Assembly: GCA_949751835.1 (NCBI GenBank) | Contig: CATKHK010000087.1 | Span: 62,001-126,000 of the forward strand | Direction of reading: 5' to 3' | DNA length: 64,000 bases | Origin: Blepharisma japonicum | Lineage: Eukaryota; Ciliophora; Heterotrichea; Heterotrichida; Blepharismidae | Part shown: one piece after another, positions 23,639 through 34,578 of the stretch | Position numbering within the stretch: position 1 is the stretch's first letter | Layout of the letters: each line of letters starts with the position of its first letter | Notes under the pieces: generated by a model | The model's database searches: none | Told to the model about the DNA's origin: nothing | What the model saw: only the letters and a program-made list of their open reading frames with translations | Made by a program: the position numbers and the translations under genes

Positions 23639-23680
23639 ATATTTATTATCTTATTTAATGCTGTCCTTTAAATAAGGGAT

Positions 23681-23712
23681 TTTTCGGGAATATGCCATTT
23701 ATAGATGTCTAC
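23681..23712 (-). promoter_or_regulatory. Piwi-array upstream motif, copy 1
   Basis: On the plus strand TTTTCGGGAATATGCCATTT followed by ATAGATGT, starting 43 nt upstream of the ATG. The same block precedes copies 2 and 3 at similar distance. It is more GC-containing than its surroundings. It could be a promoter or 5' UTR element. Confidence 0.55.
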
Positions 23713-24454
23713 AAAATTATAATATGAATTATGATTTTCAATCTTATTTAGTACTTGAATTTGACGTTGATAATATGGCAAATAGGAAATTTTTGCAATT
23801 AGGCCAATTATCAATTAAATTAGTCATATATGGTATAAGTTTTTTTTATTTTTAATGACTTCTCTAATCTCCAAAAGAGTAAAATAAAATAAGTAATGCT
23901 TTCAGTTTATTAGCTATTTAATGTGAGAAGTTGAAATCAATTATTTTAATAGTGCCCCAGATGCTTTAGAAAAATTTAACTTAAAGGTTAAGAGAGTGAT
24001 ATAATTCAAATTAATTTATAAATACTTCCCCTATTATTAATGATATAATTCATTCAAGTATATTTTAATAGGCATCACTTAAATTTATCAGTAATAAAAT
24101 AGCTTTAATTTAATTTTGGCATGTAATAATTACTTTTATACAAGTTTTTTAATTTAACTTAAAAATAGATCTTACTGCCCACACTCTTTTTAGCGAAAAG
24201 TATGGAAAATCCCAATTTTTAGAAGATTAAAACACGTTTTATATTTTTAAATATAATTATCGATTATAATAATATTAACTTACTATTTGAAAATTTTGCT
24301 AAAAGCTCCTCGAAAAGAAAGAACTTACTTATTACTTACGCTTAATATAGGCTAAATATTAATCGTTAGATGATTTGTGATCTCTATATCCTCAGGGTTT
24401 TCAAGTGATTTTTAGAAATCCTTTGATACCTTTTAATATTTGTCAAAATATAGA

Positions 24455-24694
24455 ATGAATGAAGAAGAATTCGAGAAGATAAAGCCATCTTGCGAGTAAA
24501 TAATTTCTGCGATGCTATCCATAGTTCTCCGACTTATTGGTTTCATGTTAGTTAGTCTGAATGATCTGATTGAACTGAACACAAATAACCCATTAATTTA
24601 TTTATTGGCAAAATATAGAAACTATCTTTTGTTCGAAATAGAAAGAATTTATCGAAAACGAATCCAAGAGCAGTTATTTAAACTAATTTTTTAA
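24455..24694 (+). other. Possible decayed or unspliced small open frame
   Basis: ATG at 24455 opens MNEEEFEKIKPSCE, then a TAA at 24497, then the same frame continues from an ATG at 24512 for 60 residues (NDLIELNTNNPLIYLL, then a basic helical end EIERIYRKRIQEQ). The stretch is less AT-biased than its surroundings. No GT...AG of 15 or 16 nt removes the TAA, so it is either a chance frame or a host-gene remnant. The product is not recognised. Confidence 0.25.
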
Positions 24695-25177
24695 CATTTT
24701 CTTATTAGAGATTCTGGATCTGGAGTAATAAAATTACAAAGACTATTTCATTACTAAGATTGTTTACTAAAATTAGAGATTCTCTAAAAATATTTTGCCC
24801 TTTACATATCCTTGAAACTATTATAATATTTAAGACATCTTGATTATTCGAAACAGAATTGAAAAAGTAGCATATATACGATAGTGATATTCAAAATTGA
24901 TGATATTAGCATTTTTAAATAGCAAGTCTTTGATTTATTTATAAAATAACAAAAAACTTCATTTTACAGATACTCATTTATATTTACTAAAATAATGCTA
25001 TAAAATTATTAAATATATTAATTTTAAGTCATTTTTTAATATTCTTTTCATAAAACAATCACATTCATACTAGAAAGCACACTAGATTTAATTTTATAAA
25101 AGAATTCTCTAATGCTCGGAATAGCATAGATTTCATTCTAACTAAATTAAGCTAAATAATCGTCATTATTTAGGTCC

Positions 25178-27496
25178 TTAATAAAACCATGGCTTTAACT
25201 TGATAGATTCTAAATAATCATCATGGACACTTTGACCGACGACATAAGCCAGCTTGTGAGCCATCATGGTAGGTGCTGGCACTTTAATTCCTCCGCTCCA
25301 GTTGTAGTACATGTAGCATAATTTGAAAGCAAGTTTTGCATAAGTCATCACATCTGTTTCCCTTACAGGGCAGGTGTTTTCAATAACTCTGTACAGAGTT
25401 GGAGATGCCATGCCTTGAGTGACTGAGTGAGCAATTAAATAGAAGGAATTAGGATCTGGAACTACTACAGAGTTCACAACAGTCCCTGGCAATGGATTGC
25501 CTATCCCTCTATTAGATGGAGCAAAGAGTTTCGCATTAGTTTTTTTGTTCACTATAATATAAGTGAAATTTGGATGATAATTTTCAAAGCTATCTATAAC
25601 TTTTTTCATTCCTTCCACCTCATATTGTCTGACGGTATCTATTTGGGAGTTTGCAACGCCATCTCTATACACAATAATGTGCTCAGGCATAAACCTTCTT
25701 TTAGTATTTTCAAAGAAGGCTATAAGTGCTTCTCTTAGACAGCCGCTTACTGAGGATGCAATCTCTTGTCCACTCTTTGGTTGCAGCTTTACACTGTTAT
25801 AGTACTGAGTAAAAGCTGGATGGATAGATGCTACAAACCCTACAACACTTGTCTTCTTTTTAACAGTGTCATGGAAAACATCTATTCCAATGACCATTGT
25901 TTTCAATAGCAGGTTTTCTGTAGGTGTAAGTGCCCATAGTTGTGATCCAGTTTTTGCAGCAATTTGAAGTATCAATTTGGACATGATTGAGTCAAATTTT
26001 TTCGGGTTTCTCACGCTATTTCCCATTACAACTTGGGTAGGGATGCCTGATCTCAAGCAAGATGCTTCTTTTATTTCATGATATCTATCTATCATATTTC
26101 CTGGCAATAGAATAACGCCTATTTGAGGAACTGGGCGACCACCTGGAGGTCTGTTCAAAGCACTGACTAAGTTTGCTAATGATTTAGGATTATAGTCAAT
26201 CTGATAAGGAGTTCCCATAGTGACACCTATTTTTTGAGCTTTATTTTGTAGAGTTTTTACTAGCTTATCTCTGTCCTCTTGATCTCTTTGTGTAGAAAGC
26301 ACAGCCCAAGTATCAATATTGACAGATGCAAAGATGCTTCCATTGAGGTTAAATCCACCTCTATTATCTAGATCAATTGATTGATCTCCACCAATTTTGA
26401 TTTTTTCCATGGGCAGTCTTATTGCATCAACTGTAATAGGCTGTGGGTTAATTCCTAAGGAGAATTTGTTTACAATTTGAGCTGCATTTGCTCCAAGATT
26501 ATTCGTTAATTCTAAGCTTTTATTAAGACGTTCTTGTGGTTGTAGTCTCGTATGTATAGCTATATCTCTCATGACATTAAAATCAGCTCTCATTTCGTCT
26601 GAAAGTCCAGTCAACCTACATAGCTCAGGAATTAGCTTTATTGTTATTTCTTCATCTCTTCGTTTTACTTTTGTAAGGATTAGAGGCTGTCTCAGATCCT
26701 TTATTTTTATTTTATGATTTTGTAAATAGTAATTTTGATAAGATATTGGCCCTTCTGCTCCATGGAAATCGGAAGTTGGGTTTTCTCTAGTGTCAATCCC
26801 ATCAATCTTATAGCATGTATAGTTTCCATAGCTCGCCATTACTATAAGCCCTTTCATTCTATCTTCAAATGCTTGGACTAGATCTCTTGGACGGCTGGCT
26901 TGAATTTCTCTTATCATGTCCAGAGCAGTTATATTTCGAATAATCTTACTTGCAAAGTCTACGTTTAGTAGCATTTGGTCGAAGTGATGACCAAAAACCG
27001 CTGTGTATCCTCTTCATACTTCAAGATTGTAATCTGGGACTTCGCAGACTTGAGATCTATCATAATATTTAGGCAGCCGGGTTATTTGCAATAGACCAAG
27101 GTTTTTCAGCATTTCCTTAAGAGCAACGTTAGCGTACATTTTATACGCCTCAGGCCTTGTGCTATCTATTGTTCCAACAATACGAATGTTTAGAGTATAC
27201 TCAATGTCTTCGAACCCTGTTGCAAATGCTGTAAAAGGTTCTTGCTTTTGCCTAAAAGCTACAATGTTAGTGCCTAGTTTCATAAATTTCCCTATCTGTG
27301 CTTCGATAGCATCTCTGGCTCCTCTGATTAGTTTGTCCGTTAGGCCACGATTGCTATCCTCAACTACAGGTGAAAACTCTATGAAATAGAGCCCTACATT
27401 CCCTGCAGGAGTGCGGTTTAGCCTGAAAAAATTGGTAATGATTTGGATTGGCCTCGTTTGAGAAGCAGTTGTACTTTTTCTCGGAGCTGGCTCCAT
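25178..27496 (-). CDS. PIWI: PIWI-clade Argonaute, array copy 2
   Basis: 772 residues with TGA-Trp at 27014-27016 (residue 161). N, PAZ, MID and PIWI domains are in the usual order, and the DEDH tetrad is intact (VIGIDVFHD, KSGQEIA, VYRDGVANSQ, PAPTMMAHKLAY). The ASQTRPIQI start and the linker NLGANAAQIVNKFSLG are shared with copy 3, its closest relative. One substitution next to the third catalytic Asp (DGVAN, versus DGVAD in the other three) sits just outside the tetrad. Start ATG 27496 aligns with the other copies (MEPA). Its 5' flank (27500-27900) is homologous to that of copy 3, showing that the duplication included flanking DNA. Confidence 0.95.
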
Positions 27497-28150
27497 TTAT
27501 TTATATTTTGCCATTTTTCTTAAATCATAGATGTTTCGGGAATATACCATTTTTACAGATATTTATATAATTTTATAGAATTTTGATAAGTCTTCCTTTA
27601 TTTGACTTGCCAATAATAACCAGGCTACTTTTAGGCTATTTATCAAAAGAAATAGTTACTATTCACAAATTTTTGATTTTATTAATTATTCTTTTAATCC
27701 AAAAATTATGCTTTCAATTAACAATTTTTAAGTATTCTTGCTCTCCAATAATCCATAATGCATTTTTGCTTGATTCAAATAGCGTAGGTAAAGGTTAAAA
27801 TAATTTAAATCTAAAAATTTATGAATTGCCATTAGAAAATAAATTTAATACAAAAAGTAATTATTGAACTAATATACTGAAAATTTTATCTAAAATCTAT
27901 TGCTCTTTTTATTCTGGATATTTTTATATCATTTATGTATTTGGTTGACAATTAGCATATATGTATGGTTTGATATTTAAAAAACTGATATCTGTTTACA
28001 ATTGTAGATAGTAGACTACTGAGTAATTACAAAGCTATAGGAATAGTTATCTTATGAAGTCTAATATATCTTTATTTAAAAATTGCAAAGATAAGCATAT
28101 AATTTAATAATTTAACATTTTTAAATAAATAATCGCCATTATTTAGGTTT
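27497..28150. other. Piwi array spacer 2
   Basis: 654 nt, AT-rich, between copies 2 and 3. Its copy-2-proximal part (about 27640-27900) resembles 30650-30900 in spacer 3, and its copy-3-proximal part (about 27905-28140) resembles 31590-31820. The spacer is therefore a duplicated non-coding unit. No gene was seen. Confidence 0.7.
27533..27570 (-). promoter_or_regulatory. Piwi-array upstream motif, copy 2
   Basis: On the plus strand GTTTCGGGAATATACCATTT followed by TTACAGATATTTATATAA, 37 nt upstream of the ATG. It matches copies 1 and 3 over about 35 positions although the surrounding spacer has diverged. Confidence 0.55.
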
Positions 28151-30469
28151 TTAATAAAACCATGGTTTTAACTTGATAGATTCTAAATAATCTTCATGGA
28201 CACTTTGACCGACGACATAAGCCAACTTGTGAGCCATCATAGTAGGTGCTGGGACTTTAATTCCTCCGCTCCAGTTGTAGTACATGTAGCACAGCTTGAA
28301 TGCAAGTTTTGCATAAGTCATCACATCTGTTTCCCTTACAGGGCAGGTGTTTTCAATAACTCTGTACAGAGTTGGAGATGCCATGCCTTGAGTGACTGAG
28401 TGGGCAATTAAATAGAAGGAATTAGGATCTGGAACTACTACAGAATTCACAACAGTCCCTGGCAATGGATTGACTATTCCTCTATTAGATGGAGCAAAGA
28501 GTTTTGCATTAGTTTTTTTGTTCACTATGATATAGGTGAAATTTGGGTTGTAATTTTCAAAACTACTGATGATATTTTTCATTCCTTGTACCTCATATTG
28601 TCTTACGGCATCTATTTGGGAGTCGGCAACGCCATCTCTATACACAATAATGTGCTCAGGCATAAACCTTCTTTTAGTATTTTCAAAAAAGGCTGTAAGC
28701 GCTTCTCCTAAACAGCTACTTACTGAGGTTGCAATCTCTTGCCCACTCTTTGGTTGCAGCTTTACACTGTTATAGTACTGAGTAAAAGCTGGATGGATAG
28801 ATGCTACAAACCCTACAACACTTGTCTTCATTTTAACAGTGTCATGAAAAACATCTATTCCAACGACCATTGTTTTCAATAGCAGGTTTTCAGTAGGTGC
28901 AAGCGCCCATAATTGTGATCCAGTTTTCGCAGCAATTTGAAGTATCAATTTGGACATGATTGAGTCAAATCTTTTCGGGTTTCTCACGCTATTTCCCATT
29001 ACAACTTGTATAGGGATGCCTGATGTCAAGCAAGAAGCTTCTTTTATTTCATGATACCTATCTATCATATTTCCTGGTAATAGAATAACGCCTATTTGAG
29101 GGGCTGGGTGACCCCCTGGAGGTCTGTTCAAAGTCCTAACTAAGTTTGCTAATGATTTAGGATTATAGTCAAGCTGGTAAGGAGCTCCCATAGTGACACC
29201 TATTTGTCGAGCTTTATTTTGTAGAGTTTTTACTAGCTTATCTCTGTCCTCTTGATCTCTTTGTGTAGAAAGCACAGCCCAAGTATCAATATCGACAGAT
29301 GCCAGGATGCTTCCCCTGAGGTTAAATCCTCCTCTATCATCTAGGTCAATTGATTGTTTACCACCAATTGTGATTTTTTCCATAGGCAGTCTTATTGCAT
29401 CAACTGTAATAGGCTGAGGGTTAATTCCTAAGGAGAATTTGTTTACAATTTGAGCTGCATTTGCTCCCAGATTATTCGTTAATTCTATGCTTTTATTAAG
29501 ACGTTCTTGTGGCTGTAGTCTCGTATGTATAGCTATATCGCTCATGACTCTAAAATCAGCTCTCATTTCGTCTGAAAGTCCAGTCAACCTACATAGCTCA
29601 GGAATTAGTTTTATTGTTATTTCTTCATCTCTCCATTTTACTTTTGTAAGGATTAGAGGTTGTCCCAGATTTTTTATTTTTATACTATGCTTTTGTAAAT
29701 AATAGTCTTTATAAGTAATTGGCCCTCCTTGCCCATTGAAATCTGAAGTGGGATTTTCTTCAATATCAATCCCATCAATTCTATAGCATTTATAGTTTGC
29801 ATAGCTCGCCATTACTATAAGCCCTTTCATTCGATTTTCCAATGCTTGGGCTAGATTTCTTGGATGGGTGACTTGAATTTCTTCTATCATGTCTAGAGCA
29901 GTCATATTGCGGATAATTTTACTCGCAAAATCTACATTTAGTAGCATTTGGTCATAGTGATGACCAAAAGCGGCTGTGTATCCACTTCATACTTCAAGAT
30001 TATGGTTTAAGACATGACCTATATTTGATCGATCATAATATTTAGGTAGTCGGGTTATTTGCAACAGACCAAGATTTTTCAGCATTTGCTTAAGGGCAAC
30101 ATTAGCGTACATTTTATACGCCTCAGGCTTTGTGTTATCTATTGTTCCAACAAGATGAACGTTAAGAGTATACTCAATGTCTTCGAACCCTGTTGCAAAT
30201 GCTGTAAAAGGTTCTAGCTTTTTCCTAAAAGCTACAATGTTAGTGCCTAGTTTCAGAAATTCCCCTATCTGTGCTTCGATAGCATCTTTGGCTCCTCTAA
30301 TTAGTTTGCCCCGAAGGCTACGATTGCTATCCTCAACTACAGGGTCAAATTCTATGAAATAGAGCCCAACATTTCCAGTAGGAGTGCGGTTTAGCCTAAA
30401 AAAATTGGTAGTGATTTGGATTGGCCTCATTTGAGAAACAGCAGTTCTTTGTCTTGAAGCTGGCTCCAT
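28151..30469 (-). CDS. PIWI: PIWI-clade Argonaute, array copy 3
   Basis: 772 residues with TGA-Trp at 29987-29989. Domain order and the DEDH tetrad are intact (VVGIDVFHD, KSGQEIA, VYRDGVADSQ, PAPTMMAHKLAY). It is the sister of copy 2, with the same length and the same NLGANAAQIVNK linker. Copy-specific changes cluster in the N domain and PAZ (for example IQVTHPRNLAQAL and the ending SNIGHVLNHNLEV before Trp161), where guide 3'-end contacts lie, and at NRGIVNP near the C-terminus where the others have NRGIGNP. That pattern would fit specialisation in guide binding with retained slicing, but this is inference from sequence alone. Confidence 0.95.
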
Positions 30470-31829
30470 ATAGTTATATATTTACTTAATTTTTAAATCG
30501 GAGATTTTTCGGGAATATATCATTTTTATAGATATTTATATGATTTTAAAATGAAATTAGAATTTTGGATAATAAAGTGTAAGCCTTTCTCTATTTGACT
30601 TGCCAATAATAATCAAGTTACTTTTTATTTTATTTATTAACCAAATAGCAATTATGACTTGCAAATTTTTGATTTTTAATAATTTTCTCTTTCTTTCAAT
30701 GCAAAAATTAAAATATGCTTTAAATTAACATTTTTTAAGTATTCTTGATCCCCAATAATGCATAATGCATTTGTGTTTATTCTATATGTGAAAGTTATGT
30801 TTGAATAATCTAAATGGAAAAATTAATGAACTGTATTTATAGAAAACAAATTTAAAACAAAAAGTATTTATTGAACTAATATACTGAAATATATTACTGT
30901 TGAAGAATAAATTTTTATATCTGCACTTATAATTAAAGAGTCTAAACAAATATATCGAAGAATGTTAATTTATCAAGAGGAGTTGAAATCATTCCTTGCT
31001 ATGATTTAAGGTTTAAGCAAAATTATAAAATTTTAGTAAGATTGAAAAGAATTAAGTATATTTTAATTACTCTATGTCCTTAAACAGGTGATATGGCAAT
31101 TCTGCTAAGCGCTTACATTATTATTTATTACTAATAGTTTAAATCCTATATCGGATATTTTTTATATACTGACATTCCTAATTGACATTTTAGCTCGAAA
31201 AATAGATTGGAAAGCTTTGAAAAGTTATAAGTATGGATCATTGACTGGTTTCTTAATCTGTGCTAAAGATCCTTTGAAATGAATTTAGAAATAATTTGGC
31301 TTTTACATGTCTTTTAAGATATTACTAAATTATTTCAATATAGTTTTATATATTCTAATTAGAGTTATTTGAAAATAAACTCCAGAGTAGGATAATAATT
31401 TGATAAATTTTGAAATTATGATATTTTTACTATTTATAAACTCTGTGATAATTAAGCAGAATAATAATTTCATTATTATGGATTGCCTTAAAAATAAATA
31501 ATAGCTTTATTTACAGCATTATTCAAAATTTTACTATATTTTTTATTGAACTTGCCTGATTCTTTATAAAAATTTATCAAAAACATTTTGTTCTTTTTAT
31601 TTCTTGATACTATTATATCATTTATGTATTTTAATTGACAACTAGCATATCTGCATGATTTTATGTCCAAAAAACTAATATTTGCTTAGTAGATTACTGA
31701 GTCATTTACAAAACTCTAGAAATAACTATCTTATGAAAGCTAATATATCTTTATACAAAAAGCGCAAAGATAAGTATATAATTTTATATTTTACGCTTTT
31801 TTAATAAATAATTATTCTTATTTAGGTTT
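30470..31829. other. Piwi array spacer 3
   Basis: 1.36 kb, AT-rich. The first 430 nt resemble spacer 2 next to copy 2, and the last 240 nt resemble spacer 2 next to copy 3. The middle (about 30900-31550) has no counterpart that I can see, so it is either an insertion here or a loss in spacer 2. No gene or element ends were recognised. Confidence 0.65.
30504..30540 (-). promoter_or_regulatory. Piwi-array upstream motif, copy 3
   Basis: On the plus strand ATTTTTCGGGAATATATCAT followed by TTTTATAGATATTTATA, 35 nt upstream of the ATG. It is the third instance of the shared block. Confidence 0.55.
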
Positions 31830-34145
31830 TTAATAAAACCATGGTTGTAACTTGATAGATTGTAAATAGTCTTCATGGACGCTTTGACCGACTATATAAG
31901 CCAGCTTGTGAGCCATCATGGTAGGTGCTGGGACTTTAATTCCGCCACTCCAGTTATAGTACATGTAGCACAGCTTGAATGCAAGTTTTGCATAAGTCAT
32001 CACATCTGTTTCCCTGACAGGACAGGTGCTTTCAATAACTCTATATAGAGTTGGAGATGCCATACCTTGAGTGACTGAGTGGGCAATTAAATAGAAGGAA
32101 TTAGGGTCTGGAACTACTACAGAATTTACAACAGTTCCTGGCAATGGATTTCCTATTCCTCTATTAGATGGAGCATAGAGCTTTGCATTAGTTTTTTTGT
32201 TCACTATGATATAAGTAAAGTTCGGGTGATAATTTTCAAAGCTAGCTATAACATGTTTCATTCCTTGTACCTCGAATAGTCTGACAGCATCTATTTGGGA
32301 GTCTGCGACGCCATCTCTGTATACAATGATGTGCTCAGGCATAAATCTTTTTTTCGTATTGTCAAAGAAGGCTATCAGCGCTTCTCTTAGACAGCCGCTC
32401 ACAGAGGATGCAATCTCTTGTCCACTTTTAGCCTGCAACTTTACACTGTTATAGTATTGAGTAAAAGCAGGATGGACAGATGCTACAAACCCTACAACAC
32501 TTTGTGCCTTTTTCACAGTATCATGGAAAACATCAATTCCAATGACCATTGTTTTCATTAAGAGGTTTTCTGTAGGTGCAAGTGCCCATAGATGAGATCC
32601 AGTCTTAGCAGCAATTTGAAGTACCAACTTAGACATGATTGAGTCAAATCTTTTCGGGTTTCTCACGCTATTTCCCATTACTACTTGTGTAGGGATGCCT
32701 GATGATAAGCAAGAAGCTTCTTTTATTTCATGATATCTGTCTCTCATGTTGCCTGGCAATAAAACAACACCGATTTGAGGAGCTGGACGGCCACCTGGAG
32801 GTCTGTTGAGAGCGCTAACTAAAGTTGGCAGTGATTTAGGATTATAGTCAAGCTGATAAGGAGCTCCCATAGTGACACCTATTTGCCTAGCTTTATTTTG
32901 AAGAGTTTTCACTAGTTTGTCTCTGTCTTCTTGGTCTCTTTGAGTTGAAAGCACAGCCCAAGTATCAATATTTACAGGCGTTAGGATACTTCCTTTGAGA
33001 TTAAATCCACCTTTATCATCTAAGTCAATTGACTGATTTCCACCAACTTTGATTCTTTCCATAGGAAGCCTTATAGCGTCAACTGTAATTGGCTCTGGGT
33101 TGATTCCTAAGGAGAATTTATTTGTGATTGCAGAAACTTCTCTACCTCCTAATCTGTTTGCTACGGTTTGACTTGTAGTCAGACGTTCTTGTGGTTGTAG
33201 CCTAGTATATACAGCTATATCGCTCATAACCCTAAAGTCGCTTCTCATTTCATCTGAAATCCCAGTTAGCCGACAAAGCTCAGGAATTAGCTTTATTTGC
33301 TTCAACCCTCTGTTAATCGTTGTTATAATTAAAGGCTGCCTCATATCCTTTATGTTGACATTCTGCTTGGTTTTGTAGTAATTTTTATACGAAATTGGTC
33401 CTTCTCTGCCTTGGAAAGTTGAATTGGGATTTTCTTGCGTGTCAATACCTTCAATTCTGTAGCACTGGTAGTTTCCATAGCTTGCCATTACAATGAGCCC
33501 ATTCATATTGTTCTCTAGAGCTTGGGTTAGGTTTCTTGGACCACTTGCTTCAATTTCTCTTATCATGTCTAAAGCAGTCATGTGACGAATAATCTTGCTT
33601 GCAAAGTCTAAGTTTAGAAGCATTTGATCATAGTGGTGGGCAAAAGCGGCAGTGTAACCTCTCCATACTTCAAGCTGGTGAGCTGGAACTTGGCATGTTT
33701 GAGTCCTATCGTAATATTTAGGGAGACGGGTTACTTGTAGCAGATGAAGCTCTTTCAGCATTTTCTTAAGGATTACGTTTGAATACATCTTATAAGCCTC
33801 AGGTTTTGAGTTATCAATTGTCCCAACGAGACGAACATTTAATGTATAATCTTCTTCTTCAAATCCTTTAGCAAATGCTGAAAAAGGTTCTGGCTTTATC
33901 CTCATGGCTGCGATGTTGGTTCCTAATTTCATAAATTCACCTATCTGTGCTTCGATGGCATCTTTGGCACCTCTGATTAACGTGTCACGAAGACTTCGAT
34001 TGTTATCCTCGACATCAGGTGTGAACTCTATGAAATAGAGCCCAACATTCCCAGCTGGAGTACGGTTCAGCCTGAAAAAGTTGGTCACGATCTGGATTGG
34101 CCTGCTTTGAGAAGCAGCACTTCTTTGTCTTGAAGCTGGCTCCAT
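31830..34145 (-). CDS. PIWI: PIWI-clade Argonaute, array copy 4
   Basis: 771 residues in a single uninterrupted frame because residue 161 is encoded TGG (33663-33665), where copies 1-3 use TGA. Domains: N (1-170), PAZ (about 180-300), MID (about 440-500) and PIWI (about 530-771). The tetrad residues are Asp538 (GIDVFHD), Glu577 (KSGQEIA), Asp611 (VYRDGVADSQ) and His746 (PTMMAHKLAY). MID has YHEIKEASCLSSGIPTQVV, which holds the guide 5'-phosphate pocket. The post-PAZ linker reads RLGGREVSAITNKFSLG. Its upstream region faces NMD3 divergently. It is the most complete reference for annotating the other copies. Confidence 0.96.
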   Translation of the reverse strand: MEPASRQRSAASQSRPIQIVTNFFRLNRTPAGNVGLYFIEFTPDVEDNNRSLRDTLIRGAKDAIEAQIGEFMKLGTNIAAMRIKPEPFSAFAKGFEEEDYTLNVRLVGTIDNSKPEAYKMYSNVILKKMLKELHLLQVTRLPKYYDRTQTCQVPAHQLEVWRGYTAAFAHHYDQMLLNLDFASKIIRHMTALDMIREIEASGPRNLTQALENNMNGLIVMASYGNYQCYRIEGIDTQENPNSTFQGREGPISYKNYYKTKQNVNIKDMRQPLIITTINRGLKQIKLIPELCRLTGISDEMRSDFRVMSDIAVYTRLQPQERLTTSQTVANRLGGREVSAITNKFSLGINPEPITVDAIRLPMERIKVGGNQSIDLDDKGGFNLKGSILTPVNIDTWAVLSTQRDQEDRDKLVKTLQNKARQIGVTMGAPYQLDYNPKSLPTLVSALNRPPGGRPAPQIGVVLLPGNMRDRYHEIKEASCLSSGIPTQVVMGNSVRNPKRFDSIMSKLVLQIAAKTGSHLWALAPTENLLMKTMVIGIDVFHDTVKKAQSVVGFVASVHPAFTQYYNSVKLQAKSGQEIASSVSGCLREALIAFFDNTKKRFMPEHIIVYRDGVADSQIDAVRLFEVQGMKHVIASFENYHPNFTYIIVNKKTNAKLYAPSNRGIGNPLPGTVVNSVVVPDPNSFYLIAHSVTQGMASPTLYRVIESTCPVRETDVMTYAKLAFKLCYMYYNWSGGIKVPAPTMMAHKLAYIVGQSVHEDYLQSIKLQPWFY

Positions 34146-34578
34146 AATATATATTTATTATCCATTGAAAATTTAATCCCAAAATCGGGGACATAAGGGA
34201 AAACTGTCCCTTTTATAGATATTTATGTAATTTTTATAGGAAATTAGGACACTTAACATTAGTCTGTAAGAATTTTTATTTTTATTAATTATTCCCTCTT
34301 TCTTTCAATAAGAAAAAAGAAAGGCGACCTTTTTAATTTAACAATTTTGGGTGTTTTCTCTATAAATATCAGTTTTTTCTTAGCAAAAATACTTTTACCA
34401 ATCTTATTCTCTATTTTAATCAATATCAAAATTTAAAAAATAAAAATTTTATTCTTCATGCTATAAGTCTCTATTAATCTAATTTATCCTCCAAAAAATT
34501 AAATAATCAAACCCCTCGAAAAAATCTCAAGAAATATCCTTCCAGCACACCAAACCCAAACCTCCATTTTCTTTATAA
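34146..34578. other. Divergent intergenic region between Piwi copy 4 and NMD3
   Basis: 433 nt of AT-rich DNA holding both promoters, including the diverged Piwi motif. A short stretch at about 34270-34360 weakly resembles the 5' flanks of copies 2 and 3. Confidence 0.6.
34191..34232 (-). promoter_or_regulatory. Diverged Piwi upstream motif, copy 4
   Basis: On the plus strand the block ending CCCTTTTATAGATATTTATG is recognisable, but the TTCGGGAATAT core is replaced by AAGGGAAAACTG. About 46-85 nt upstream of the ATG. This copy may be under different control. Confidence 0.35.

Larger units (their letters stand above)
23639..25177. other. Piwi array spacer 1
   Basis: 1.54 kb of AT-rich DNA between copies 1 and 2. 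It holds the copy-1 upstream motif and a short frame-consistent remnant at 24455-24694 (listed separately). No other gene, RNA fold or transposon signature was seen. Confidence 0.6.

Noticed and set aside
31488-31670. 60-codon minus-strand open frame in Piwi spacer 3
   Set aside because: Part of the AT-rich duplicated spacer; Lys/Asn/Ile-rich as expected by chance.
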